Positions 1 through 8,475 of a DNA stretch of 64,000 nt are shown in pieces (position 1 is the first letter of the stretch; each line of letters begins with the position of its first letter). Location of the stretch: positions 62,001 to 126,000 of the forward strand of contig CAZYVI010000001.1 of NCBI GenBank assembly GCA_964651245.1, in the 5' to 3' direction. The DNA comes from Avedoeria sp964651245. Lineage in GTDB: Bacteria > Chloroflexota > Anaerolineae > Epilineales > Epilineaceae. Made by a program: the position numbers and the translations under genes. The notes under the pieces are model-generated. The model was not told where the DNA came from, searched no databases, and saw only the letters and a list, made by a program, of their open reading frames with translations.

Positions 1-2648
1 GTCTTCACGATGTCGAGGTCGGCGATCGTCGTGACGTTCGTCGTGATCGTGACGCTGTTGTTCGTCGGGTTGCAGTCCGGCGTCTGCGTCGTCGTGGCGG
101 TGGCGGTGTTGCCGATCGGCCCGGGTGGGGTCTCGGGCCGAACACGCGTGTTGATGAAGACGCGCCGCTGTCCGACGCCGGTGGACGGTTCGACGGGCGG
201 GATGTCGAAGCCCGAGCAGATGACCTCGTGGGCGCCGGCGCTGTACGTGCAGTTCTCGCGGCCCTGCAGGTTCTCGATGCGCGCCGAGTGGAACACCACC
301 CCGGCCGGCAGCCGATCGCGGATGACGATCTCGCGGGCCGTCGACGGCCCGTTGTTCGTCACCACGAGCTCATAGGACAGCGAGGTCCCGGCGTCGACGT
401 TCACCGCCGGGATGGAGGTCTTCGTGATCGCGACGTCGGCCACCTCGCCGACGGTGGTCGTCTGGTTGACCCAGTTGTTCTGCAGCCAGGGGTCGATGCT
501 GTCGGAGCGCGCCTGGGCGCTGTTCTGGAGCAGGTTCGTGCCCGAGACGCCGACGTAGTCGTCGTCGACGCGCACGACGATCGTCATCGTCGCCGACTGG
601 CCCACCGCCAGCACGCCGTACGTGCAGCGCGTTGGGTCGGCGGGGTGGCCGGGCGTCCCCGCGTGGCAGCCGGCCGCGCCCGCCGGACCGACGCCCGTCA
701 CGCTGACGAGCTCGACGCCGTGCGGCAGGAAGTCCTCGAGGACGACGTTGTCGGCGCGCGAGCCGCCGGGCGCGCCGAAGACCGGCGCCACGTTCGTGAC
801 CGAGAGGTTGTAGGTGAGCTCGAGGCCCGCCGTCACCTGGCCGGCCGTCGCCGTCGTCACGGCGCAGTGCACGGCGCTGCGGACCTGCCCGGTCGACGTC
901 TTGGTCAGCCGCAGGTCCGAGGTGTCCAGCACCGAGATCTGGTCGGTGGCGTAGTTGTTCGCGGTGTCGGGGTCGGGCGTGCCGGGCTCGCGGCCCGTCA
1001 GCGCGTCGACGGTGTAGACGTGGACCTCGTTGTTCACGTCGGTGTCCTCGACGGCGCGGGCCTCGATCTGGACGGTCCAACGGCCGGTCCCCAGCCCGCT
1101 GCCGACCGGCTCGAGCGACTCGCCCAGCGCGCAGCGGACGATCCGCCCGGTGTGCGGCGCCGGGGCCGCGGCCTGGGTGCAGCTGTCGGCGCGGGTCGGG
1201 TCGAGGAGGATGTCGACGAGCGTGACGTTGCTGTCGAACAGGACGGTGTCGTCGAACCGCACCTCGCGCGCCGTCGACGGGCCGAGGTTCTCGATGAGCA
1301 CGGTGTAGGTGAAGATCTCGCCGGCGCGGATGCGGTCGTCCGGCTTGCTCACCTTCCAGACGCGCAGGTCGGCGAGGTCGTCGAGGAAGGCCACCTGGCT
1401 GAAGGCGTTGTTCGTGAGGTCGCCGTCGAGCTCGAAGCTCGTCACGGTGACGTGGTTCGTCAGCTCCTCGAGGCCGTTGGCGACCGCCTCGGGGTCGATC
1501 TCGGCCTGGATCGTGAAGCGCTTCGTCTGCCCGCCGGTGAACGTGCCCAGCTGGCAGACCACGACGTCGCTGCCCGGCGCCGTCTCCTGGCACGCCGGGT
1601 CGACGACGGGACCGCCGCGGCCGTCGTCGGTGGGCGGCGCGTTGGCCGAGATGTAGGTGACGGGCGCGGGCAGGATGTCGGTGACGACGACGTCGGTGGC
1701 CCGGCCGCTGCCAAGGTTCGTGACGGTGACCTCGTAGAAGATCGCCTCGCCGGCGATCGCCGGGTCGGGCAGCGACGTCTTCGTCACCGCCATGTCGACC
1801 TCGGGGTCGATGCGGACGTTGTCGATGAGCAGCCCCGAGTCGATCGAGGCGTCGTCGGTGCCCTGGTCGGCGACCAGGAACTGGATCGTGTAGTTGCCGG
1901 GGGCGGTCAGGAGGCGCTGGAACTTCTTCCAGCCGCCCTGGCCCCACTCGAACGTGCAGCCGCTGGTGGTGGCGCCGCCGGTCACGTCGATCTCGACGCC
2001 GTCGACCGGCACGTCGGGGTAGGGCGAGATGCCGCCGCCGGGGACGCTGCCCGAGAGGATCGGCTGGCCGCCGGTGGCCAGCGTGACCTGGAAGATGTCG
2101 TCGTACGGGTTGGGGATCACCGAGCCATCGGACTCGGCGGTCAGGAAGTTCCAGTCGAAGCTCAGCGTCGCCGGCACCTGGTTCGGCGCCAGCGTGAAGT
2201 TCTGGGTGATGGACGAGACGTCGTTCTCGCTGTTGTTGCCCGGATCGCCGTCGATGTTCTGGCCGGAGTCGGTGTTCGACCGCGCCCCCGGGCCGCTGCA
2301 CAGCAGCGCCATCCGGTTGCCGTCCGGCGGGATCGGGTCGTTGCCGTCGCCGACGTTCGTGCGCGAGAGGTCGCTGGCCTGCAGCGTGTCGACCGCCCCG
2401 ACGACCACCCAGTCGCCGAGGCCGGCCTCGAAGCTCTCCGGCGCCGGCAGCAACGCCTGCGTGCCCGCGACGCCCGCCGGCCGAGCGCCGTCGTCCCCCG
2501 GCGCGGCCGACACCGGGACCGCGCCCCCCGGCGAACGCCCCGCCAGCGCCAGCAGGGCCCACGCCACGCCCAGCGCGACCGGGGCCTTGCGGCCGGCGGA
2601 TCGAGCGACGGAGATCAAGCCAGTCGAGCACGAAGCGGCGAGAGGCAT
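1..2648 (-). CDS. Secreted DUF11-repeat surface protein (3' end cut by window edge)
   Basis: The frame is open from an ATG at 2648 to the window edge (882 codons), so the C-terminus is missing. The N-terminus has a basic start, then an Ala/Leu-rich hydrophobic stretch (about residues 20-37) typical of a signal peptide. Residues 70-270 look like a jelly-roll carbohydrate-binding/MAM-like module (FEAGLGDWVV start, Asp/Asn-rich). From about residue 275 there are at least four copies of the DUF11 beta-sandwich, each opening with a phrase like MAVTKTSLPDPAIAGE and containing VTNLGSGRATDVVVTD and a paired cysteine loop. DUF11 arrays are found in bacterial wall or S-layer-associated proteins; an extracellular structural or adhesive role is inferred. 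The opposite strand and other frames also stay open because of GC-biased third positions, but only this frame gives coherent domains. Confidence 0.9.
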   Translation of the reverse strand, partial: MPLAASCSTGLISVARSAGRKAPVALGVAWALLALAGRSPGGAVPVSAAPGDDGARPAGVAGTQALLPAPESFEAGLGDWVVVGAVDTLQASDLSRTNVGDGNDPIPPDGNRMALLCSGPGARSNTDSGQNIDGDPGNNSENDVSSITQNFTLAPNQVPATLSFDWNFLTAESDGSVIPNPYDDIFQVTLATGGQPILSGSVPGGGISPYPDVPVDGVEIDVTGGATTSGCTFEWGQGGWKKFQRLLTAPGNYTIQFLVADQGTDDASIDSGLLIDNVRIDPEVDMAVTKTSLPDPAIAGEAIFYEVTVTNLGSGRATDVVVTDILPAPVTYISANAPPTDDGRGGPVVDPACQETAPGSDVVVCQLGTFTGGQTKRFTIQAEIDPEAVANGLEELTNHVTVTSFELDGDLTNNAFSQVAFLDDLADLRVWKVSKPDDRIRAGEIFTYTVLIENLGPSTAREVRFDDTVLFDSNVTLVDILLDPTRADSCTQAAAPAPHTGRIVRCALGESLEPVGSGLGTGRWTVQIEARAVEDTDVNNEVHVYTVDALTGREPGTPDPDTANNYATDQISVLDTSDLRLTKTSTGQVRSAVHCAVTTATAGQVTAGLELTYNLSVTNVAPVFGAPGGSRADNVVLEDFLPHGVELVSVTGVGPAGAAGCHAGTPGHPADPTRCTYGVLAVGQSATMTIVVRVDDDYVGVSGTNLLQNSAQARSDSIDPWLQNNWVNQTTTVGEVADVAITKTSIPAVNVDAGTSLSYELVVTNNGPSTAREIVIRDRLPAGVVFHSARIENLQGRENCTYSAGAHEVICSGFDIPPVEPSTGVGQRRVFINTRVRPETPPGPIGNTATATTTQTPDCNPTNNSVTITTNVTTIADLDIVK

Positions 2649-3053
2649 GGTCGGTCTCCAGTCGCGGGCAGCGGGTGCGGTCAGATCGTATCGAGAGCGG
2701 GTCGCGCGGCGCGCAACGTCGCTGGGCTGTCCAGGACGCGCCGAGCGGCGCCCCCGCCGAAGCGGGAAGCGTGCAGGCGCAAACCGCCGACGCGCAGGAC
2801 GCGCCGGGGCGATCTGGTAAATAAACGCGGCATGAGCGCGGCCGGATACGGCCGTCGGGCCGATTGCCGATCCGGGCGACGGCGTATCGGGGGCGCCCGC
2901 TGCGACGTTGTATAATCGCCGACCGCAGCCGCCGGCCGTCGGTGGCTGCTGGGCACGCGCGGTGCCGGCTGAGGGTGGAACATGGGTGCGTGTGGGCAGG
3001 GCGCCGGCGGCGGCCGCCCGCGCCACGGCTCGCTCGGCACGGGAGGTGAGAGC
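2649..3053. other. Divergent intergenic region
   Basis: This 405-bp gap separates the minus-strand DUF11 gene from the plus-strand gene at 3054. It holds the plus-strand -10 box at 2911 and a weak minus-strand TACGAT (2685-2690) that could serve the DUF11 gene. A short A/T-rich patch lies at 2816-2825. No convincing small gene is seen. Confidence 0.5.
2911..2916 (+). promoter_or_regulatory. Consensus -10 box TATAAT
   Basis: A perfect TATAAT stands out in GC-rich sequence. No good -35 lies 16-18 nt upstream. Transcription from about 2923 would give a leader of about 130 nt before the ATG at 3054, so it probably drives the tandem secreted-protein genes. Confidence 0.55.
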
Positions 3054-4472
3054 ATGCGGGTCCTGCGCAGATGGCTCGTGGCGGGCGGGGTCGTGGCGGT
3101 GCTGGCCGCGGCGCTGGCCTCGGCCGCGGACGATCGGGCGGCGGCGGCGCCGGCTCGCCAACAGCCCGTGCCGGCGCCGCAGGCGGCCGCGCCGCAGCTG
3201 CCGCGCGGCGCGCCCGATCCGGGCGCCGCACCGCTGTCGGCCCAGGAAGTCGCCCAGGCCGAGGCGTTCCGCGACAAGCTCCACGCCTGGGCCGACGACA
3301 TGGCGCTCGTCCTGCCCGAGCTCATGGGCCAGGCAATGCCCGAGCCCGTCCAGTTGCTGCCCACCCTGCGCGCCGACGTCGACGACGCCAGCGCGGCCGA
3401 CCTCTTGACCATCGAGCGCGACCTGAGCCAGGCCGACGCCTACTGGGAGCTGCCGGCCTACATCCACGCGCTGCTCGAGCCGGGCGCGCCGATGCCGCCG
3501 TTCTACGCGGCGCAGATCGACGCCTGGGAGCGCGACGGCCTCTACGACACCGCCACCGCCGACGATCTGCGCCGCCGACCCGTCGCCGTGCCGGGGGCCG
3601 GGCTCGTCGCGCAGCGGCGGGCCGCGATGGCGCCGGCCGTCGTGCTGACGCCGCAGGCGACCGCGACCGCCCCGTTCCCGACCTTGCCCGTGTGGCCGAC
3701 GCCGCGCCCGACGCTGCCCAGCGGCGGGTCGGAGTCGCGCCCGGGCTGCCCCGGCGTGTTCGAGGGCAACGTCTGCTCGGAGTGCGGCGACCGCATCCCG
3801 CTCGGGGCGATCTTCGCGGTCCACATCGCCGCCCTGATCGCCGAGCGCATCACCGACTCGTTCGATCCGGACATGGAAGACTGCACCTGCACCTGCCCGC
3901 TGCCGATGCCGCGGCCGATCTGCATCCCGTTCCCCAACATCCCGTATTACATCGCCAACTCGATCCGGATCGCCCTCGAGGCGATCGAGCGCGGCCTGAT
4001 CTTCGCCAACAAGCTGGTCAAGGAGTGCGAGGACGGCTTCCGCCTCAACCTCGTCAACCTCTACCTCGACGACACGGTGTCGTCGCGCGTCACCCAAGCC
4101 AGCCTCGATGCGCACGCCCAGCTCGAACTCCAGATCGCCATCGAGCGCAACCTGCTGCGTCCTTCCGACGAGCGCATCGCGCTGTTCCAGCTGCCGCAGC
4201 GGTTCTGCAGCGCCACGCCCGTCCCGAACGACACGACGACGATCACCGGCTTCGAGGGCTACCGGTTCTGCGGCCAGCTCGAGCTGGTGCGCAAGATCGT
4301 CGACGACACGATCAACCGCAACACGGCGGCCGGCATGCTCATCGACATCGCCGGCGCGCGCGCCAAGCTGGCCGATGGCGACATGCAGTACATGGCCGGC
4401 AACTGGAAGTCGGCCTACGAGCGCTTCAGCGAAGCGTACCGGGCGGCCGTGCAAGAGGAGTCGCGACGATGA
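3054..4472 (+). CDS. Secreted protein of unknown family, tandem paralog 1
   Basis: The protein has 472 residues. The ATG at 3054 is chosen because GGGAGGTGAG sits just upstream and the product then opens with a clean signal peptide (MRVLRRWLVAGGVV, then Ala-rich to about residue 28). Next come a Pro/Ala linker, a helical segment (residues 60-170), a Pro-rich spacer, and a Cys-rich central part with clustered cysteines (CSECGD, CTCTCP). A helical C-terminal half follows, ending in a TPR-like helix pair (MAGNWKSAYERFSEAYRAA). The C-terminal half matches the next gene in order and motifs: NLYLDDTVSSR here, NAYLDETISSR there, each followed by a stretch ending IALFQLP or VSLFQLP. The stop overlaps the next start (ATGA), so the two are translationally coupled. 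I do not recognise the family; an extracellular or envelope role is inferred from the signal peptide and cysteines. Confidence 0.85.
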   Translation: MRVLRRWLVAGGVVAVLAAALASAADDRAAAAPARQQPVPAPQAAAPQLPRGAPDPGAAPLSAQEVAQAEAFRDKLHAWADDMALVLPELMGQAMPEPVQLLPTLRADVDDASAADLLTIERDLSQADAYWELPAYIHALLEPGAPMPPFYAAQIDAWERDGLYDTATADDLRRRPVAVPGAGLVAQRRAAMAPAVVLTPQATATAPFPTLPVWPTPRPTLPSGGSESRPGCPGVFEGNVCSECGDRIPLGAIFAVHIAALIAERITDSFDPDMEDCTCTCPLPMPRPICIPFPNIPYYIANSIRIALEAIERGLIFANKLVKECEDGFRLNLVNLYLDDTVSSRVTQASLDAHAQLELQIAIERNLLRPSDERIALFQLPQRFCSATPVPNDTTTITGFEGYRFCGQLELVRKIVDDTINRNTAAGMLIDIAGARAKLADGDMQYMAGNWKSAYERFSEAYRAAVQEESRR

Positions 4473-5848
4473 GCGGGTCGACCGACGGGCGGATGAGCGG
4501 TCGCCGGCGCCAGCCGCTCGTGGTGCGGATCGACCGCCGCTGGCTGGCGGTGGCGATGTTGGGCACCGCGCTCGGCCTCGGCGCCTCGAGTTGGCTCGCC
4601 CAGACGCCGGCCGGCGCCGCGTCGCCGCCGCGTACCGGGCGCGACCTCGCCGCCGTCGCCGATCGGCTCTCGGTCCCGGCGGACTACGCCGCGGCGCAGT
4701 CCGCCGACCAGCGCCGCCAAGCCTTGGCGCGAACGCTGCGCACCGAGGGGCCGGAGGCGACGTGGCGCACCTACGTGGCCCCGGCGGTGGCCGGTGAGGA
4801 CGTCGCGCTCTCGACCACGGAGCAGCCGACCGAGGGCCAGCTCGAAGCGCTGCGCGACCAGATGAAGACGTTCTACGCCGACCTGCACGTGACGGTGGAG
4901 CTGCTGCCCGAGTCGCAACGCCTCGACCTCGTCGACAAGATCGCCGAGGCCGAGGTCGGCATCGACGATCTGACGCTCGAGCAGCTCAACGAGACGCACG
5001 CGGCGCTGCGGCCCTACCCCGGCTTCTGGAGCATCCCGGCCTACGCCCGCAGCGTGCTCGAGCAGCTCGAGCACGGCGCGACGCCCGACGGCGCCGCGGC
5101 GCCGGCCGCCCTGCCGCCCAACCTGCGCGCCCTGCCCGGCCTGCCCGGCCTCATGCCCGAGCGCGTACCGACGGTGCCGAGCCAGCTGCCGCAGGAGTAC
5201 AACAACTGCAAGGAGTTCGGCAAGGACCCGACCTGCGACGGCTGCCCGCCGCCGGTGGCCGGCGGCGAGGCCACGATCTTCGCCCTCCAAACGGCCGCCT
5301 GGGCCGCCGAGTCCGTCTGCTCCTACTTCGACGGCGACATCACGGTCTTCGGCACCCAGATCCCGAACTGGGCCAAGATCGTCTGCGTCGTGGCCTACGC
5401 GGCGCTCCAGGCCACGGCCGACGCCGTCCAGCTGGCCCACGACATCAGCCAAGAGTGCGAGAACGACTTCCACGCGCACCTGCTGAATGCCTACCTCGAC
5501 GAGACGATCTCGAGCCGCGCCTCGCAGCAGAGCCACAACTTCCACCGCCTGTGGGAGCTGCGGCTCGAGATGGAGGATGCGATGCTCGACGAGGCCAACC
5601 AGCGCGTCAGCTTGTTCCAGCTGCCGCGCGCCAACGGCGGCTACCTGAACACGCAGGACGACCTGAGCGTTCGTTATGTCGTGGGCGATACGATCGCGAC
5701 GCTCTCGGCGGCCGGCTACGATGTGCGCAACGCCCAGACCGAGTACAACACGGCCGAGGCGCACCTGGCCGCCGGACGGTTCAAGGACGCCTTCGCCCGC
5801 TACCGCCTGGCCTACCGCGCGGCGGTGAGCGTCGGCCGGGAGCCCTAG
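4469..5848 (+). CDS. Secreted protein of unknown family, tandem paralog 2
   Basis: The protein has 459 residues, and its ATG overlaps the upstream stop as ATGA. The N-terminus is cytosolic-basic, followed by a hydrophobic segment (about residues 25-48: LAVAMLGTALGLGASSWLA), a signal peptide or anchor. Residues 100-200 are helical and charged; a Pro-rich spacer and a Cys cluster (CKEFGKDPTCDGCPPP) follow. The last 170 residues repeat the architecture of paralog 1: NAYLDETISSR, VSLFQLP, then a TPR-like hairpin (LAAGRFKDAFARYRLAYRAA). Conservation of these positions between tandem copies suggests a shared fold that was duplicated. No catalytic motif is visible. The next gene, 52 bp downstream, is a secreted beta-propeller protein, so the three may form one envelope operon. 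Confidence 0.85.
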   Translation: MSGSTDGRMSGRRRQPLVVRIDRRWLAVAMLGTALGLGASSWLAQTPAGAASPPRTGRDLAAVADRLSVPADYAAAQSADQRRQALARTLRTEGPEATWRTYVAPAVAGEDVALSTTEQPTEGQLEALRDQMKTFYADLHVTVELLPESQRLDLVDKIAEAEVGIDDLTLEQLNETHAALRPYPGFWSIPAYARSVLEQLEHGATPDGAAAPAALPPNLRALPGLPGLMPERVPTVPSQLPQEYNNCKEFGKDPTCDGCPPPVAGGEATIFALQTAAWAAESVCSYFDGDITVFGTQIPNWAKIVCVVAYAALQATADAVQLAHDISQECENDFHAHLLNAYLDETISSRASQQSHNFHRLWELRLEMEDAMLDEANQRVSLFQLPRANGGYLNTQDDLSVRYVVGDTIATLSAAGYDVRNAQTEYNTAEAHLAAGRFKDAFARYRLAYRAAVSVGREP

Positions 5849-5900
5849 CACGCGCTTCGCGACGCGCCGCGCTCGGCGCCGTTGGCCGGCGGTCGCCGCG

Positions 5901-8390
5901 GTGGCCCTCGCGGCCGTCGGCGGGGCGCGATCCGCGGTCGACGTCGCCGCGTCGGGCGGCGTGTTCCGCTCCAGCGGCCAGCTGCTCGGCATCCTGGCCA
6001 CGACGGGCGTCGTCCTGGGCGACCTCGACGGGGACGGCGACCGCGATGCCGTCCTGATCACCGACCTCTCGCCGCGCGCACCGTTCAGCGGCGACAGCGA
6101 CCGCGTCTGGCGCAACGCGGCCGGTCGCTTCATCGACAGCGGCCAGCGGCTGGGCGCCGAGAACGGCGCGGCCGGCGGCCTCGCCGACGTCGACCGCGAC
6201 GGCGACCTCGACCTCGTCGTCGTGAACGACGGCGCCGTCGACGCCTCGGGCCGGTTCCACCCACAGCCCGACACGGTGTGGCGCAACGACGGCCGCGGCG
6301 CGCTCGCCGACACCGGCCAGCGGCTGGGCGCCGGGGCCGGCGCGGCGCTGGCCCTGGGCGACATCGACGGCGACGGCGACGTCGACGCGCTGATCGGTCA
6401 CCGCATCGTCAGCGGCGTCAGCGGCCACCGGCCCGTGATCGTCTGGCGCAACGACGGCTTCGGACGGTTCACGGACACCGGCCAGACGCTCGGCGCCGGC
6501 TCGATCTCGTCGCTGGCCCTGGGCGACATCGACGCCGATGGCGACGCCGACGTCGTCGTCGGCCGCCTCGACGGTCCCAGCGAGATCTGGCAGAACGTGG
6601 GCGGCGCGTTCGTCGACAGCGGCCGACGGCTCTCCGGTGACGGCGTGATGGCCATCGCCCTGGCCGACCTCGACGGCGACGCTGACCTCGACGCCTACGT
6701 CGGCCAGTACCACGCCGTCGGCGATCCGGGTCGTCCCGGCCCGGACAGCGTCTGGCGCAACAACGGCGCCGGCGTCTTCACCGACACCGGCCAGCGCCTC
6801 CGCCCCGATTGCTGGACGCGCGCCGTCGCCCTGGGCGACCTCGACGGCGACGGCGACCGCGACGTCTTCGCGGTCTGCGACCAGGCGCCGAGCCGCGTCT
6901 ACCGCAACGGCGGCAGCGGCGCGATGACCGACACGGGCCAGGCGATCGGCGGCGCCGGGGCCGGCCGGGCCGTGGCGCTGGGCGACACCGACGGCGACGC
7001 CGACCTCGACGCCTTGGTCGGCGCCTACGGCACGTACAACCGCCTCTGGCTCAACGGCCCGGCCGTCGTCACGGCGACGCCGACGGCGTCGCGCACCGCC
7101 ACGCCGACGGCCACGCCGAGCCGGACGCCGACGGCCAGCCCGACGGCGACGCGCACCCCGACCGCCACGCCGACGCCGAGCCGCACGCCGACCGCCACGC
7201 CCACGGCGACGGCCAGCCGCACCCCGACGCCGTCGCGCACCCCCTCCGGCACGCCGTCCGCGACGGCGACCTCAACCTCGTCGCCGTCCGCCACCGCCTC
7301 GCGGACCGCTACCCCCACGACCACGGCGACCACGACCGCCACCGCGACGCGCACGCCGACGCCCAGCCCGTCGCCCACCGCCACCACGACCGCGACGCCA
7401 TCGCGCACTGCCACACCCACGGCGACGCCGACGATCACCCCTGCCCCCACGTCCAGCCCGACGGCGTCCCCGACGGCGACGGCGACCCGCACCACGTCGC
7501 CCACCGCCACGCCGTCGCCCTCGCCATCGTCCACCGCCACGCGGACGCCCACGCCCACCGCCAGCGCCACCGCCTCGGCCTCGCCGTCGACGACCGCCAC
7601 GGCCACCGCCACCGCCACGGCCACGGCCACGGCCAGCGCGACGCCGTCGCCGTCGGCCACCACCACGCCCAGCCGCACGCCGACGCCAACGCCGAGCCGA
7701 ACCGCCACGCCTGGACCGTCGCCCACGCCGTCGACGACGCCCACCGCGACGGCGACGCGCACCCGCACCGCAACGCCCAGCCCGACGCCCACGCACACCG
7801 CCACCGCCACGCCGTCGGCGACGCCGACCCCGTCGATCACCCCGACGCCGTCGATCACCCCCACCCCATCGACGACCCCGACCCCGTCGCGCACGCCGAC
7901 CGCGACCCGGACGCCGACGGTGACGCCGACCCCGACGATCACCCCGACGCCGACGGTGACCCCGACCCCGTCCGTCACACCGACGCCGTCCGTCACACCG
8001 ACGCCGAGCGTGACGCCGACGCCGTCGATCACCCCCACGCCGTCGACGACCCGCACCGCGACGCGCACCCGCACCGCGACCGCCACCCGGACGGCGTCGT
8101 CGACGGCGACCGCCAGCCGGACCGCCACGACCGGCCCGTCGCCGACCCCGTCCACGACGCCAACACCGCCCCTCGCAGCGACGTCGACCGCCACCGCCGA
8201 CGCCGCGCCGCCGACGCCCAGCGACACGCCGACGGCGCCGGTCGAGGCCACGCCGACCGAGCGGCCGACGGCGCCCGCCACGGCCACGACGGCGGCGACC
8301 GCGCCCGGCAGCCCGACGGCCACGCGGCCGGCGCCGACGACGATCTACCTGCCGTTCGGCCACCGTTTCGGGCGGCGCCACAGCGGCTAG
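5901..8390 (+). CDS. Exported FG-GAP/VCBS seven-bladed propeller protein with Thr/Pro-rich tail
   Basis: The frame encodes about 829 residues. Residues 35-385 carry seven units of the type GDLDGDGDRDAV followed by VWRNNGAGxFTDTGQRLG. These are FG-GAP/VCBS-type calcium-binding repeats, and seven copies would make a complete seven-bladed propeller. From about residue 390 to 813 the protein is almost only Thr, Pro, Ala and Ser (TPTATPTPS), a flexible wall-spanning stalk. It ends with IYLPF near the C-terminus. The start is uncertain: GTG at 5901 is the only standard start codon between the in-frame stop at 5826 and the first repeat, and it has no ribosome-binding site. The upstream in-frame codons nevertheless read like a signal-peptide n-region (Arg-rich, RRARRRWPAV). 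Surface display and a binding role are inferred. Confidence 0.85.
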   Translation: MALAAVGGARSAVDVAASGGVFRSSGQLLGILATTGVVLGDLDGDGDRDAVLITDLSPRAPFSGDSDRVWRNAAGRFIDSGQRLGAENGAAGGLADVDRDGDLDLVVVNDGAVDASGRFHPQPDTVWRNDGRGALADTGQRLGAGAGAALALGDIDGDGDVDALIGHRIVSGVSGHRPVIVWRNDGFGRFTDTGQTLGAGSISSLALGDIDADGDADVVVGRLDGPSEIWQNVGGAFVDSGRRLSGDGVMAIALADLDGDADLDAYVGQYHAVGDPGRPGPDSVWRNNGAGVFTDTGQRLRPDCWTRAVALGDLDGDGDRDVFAVCDQAPSRVYRNGGSGAMTDTGQAIGGAGAGRAVALGDTDGDADLDALVGAYGTYNRLWLNGPAVVTATPTASRTATPTATPSRTPTASPTATRTPTATPTPSRTPTATPTATASRTPTPSRTPSGTPSATATSTSSPSATASRTATPTTTATTTATATRTPTPSPSPTATTTATPSRTATPTATPTITPAPTSSPTASPTATATRTTSPTATPSPSPSSTATRTPTPTASATASASPSTTATATATATATATASATPSPSATTTPSRTPTPTPSRTATPGPSPTPSTTPTATATRTRTATPSPTPTHTATATPSATPTPSITPTPSITPTPSTTPTPSRTPTATRTPTVTPTPTITPTPTVTPTPSVTPTPSVTPTPSVTPTPSITPTPSTTRTATRTRTATATRTASSTATASRTATTGPSPTPSTTPTPPLAATSTATADAAPPTPSDTPTAPVEATPTERPTAPATATTAATAPGSPTATRPAPTTIYLPFGHRFGRRHSG
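7066..8340 (+). repeat. Low-complexity Thr-Pro coding repeat
   Basis: Short, imperfect repeats of the kind ACGCCGACG and ACGCCGTCG run for about 1.27 kb, inside and in frame with the propeller gene. They code for the Thr/Pro stalk. Local near-perfect units recur, for example around 7830-7880 (CCGTCGATCACCCCG) and 7970-8010 (TCCGTCACACCGACG). Replication slippage and assembly collapse are likely here. Confidence 0.9.
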
Positions 8391-8475
8391 GTGGGTCGAT
8401 GTCACCGTTTGGGCCGCAGCCGGGGTCAGACGGGGTGACCGGCCCGATTCGCGGGCTCACCGAGCGGAGCACCCC

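Noticed and set aside
228..2915. 895-codon open frame on the plus strand opposite the DUF11 gene
   Set aside because: Composition is Arg/Asp/Val/Gly noise with no domain or signal peptide; the minus-strand frame has clear DUF11 modules. It is open only because of GC-rich third positions.
7800..8060. Regular short repeats considered as a CRISPR-like or iteron array
   Set aside because: Unit lengths vary, no unique spacers exist, and the sequence stays in frame as Thr/Pro codons.
7025..8323. Minus-strand frame of alternating Val/Gly/Ala repeats
   Set aside because: It is the antisense of Thr/Pro codons; no start site, no signal peptide.
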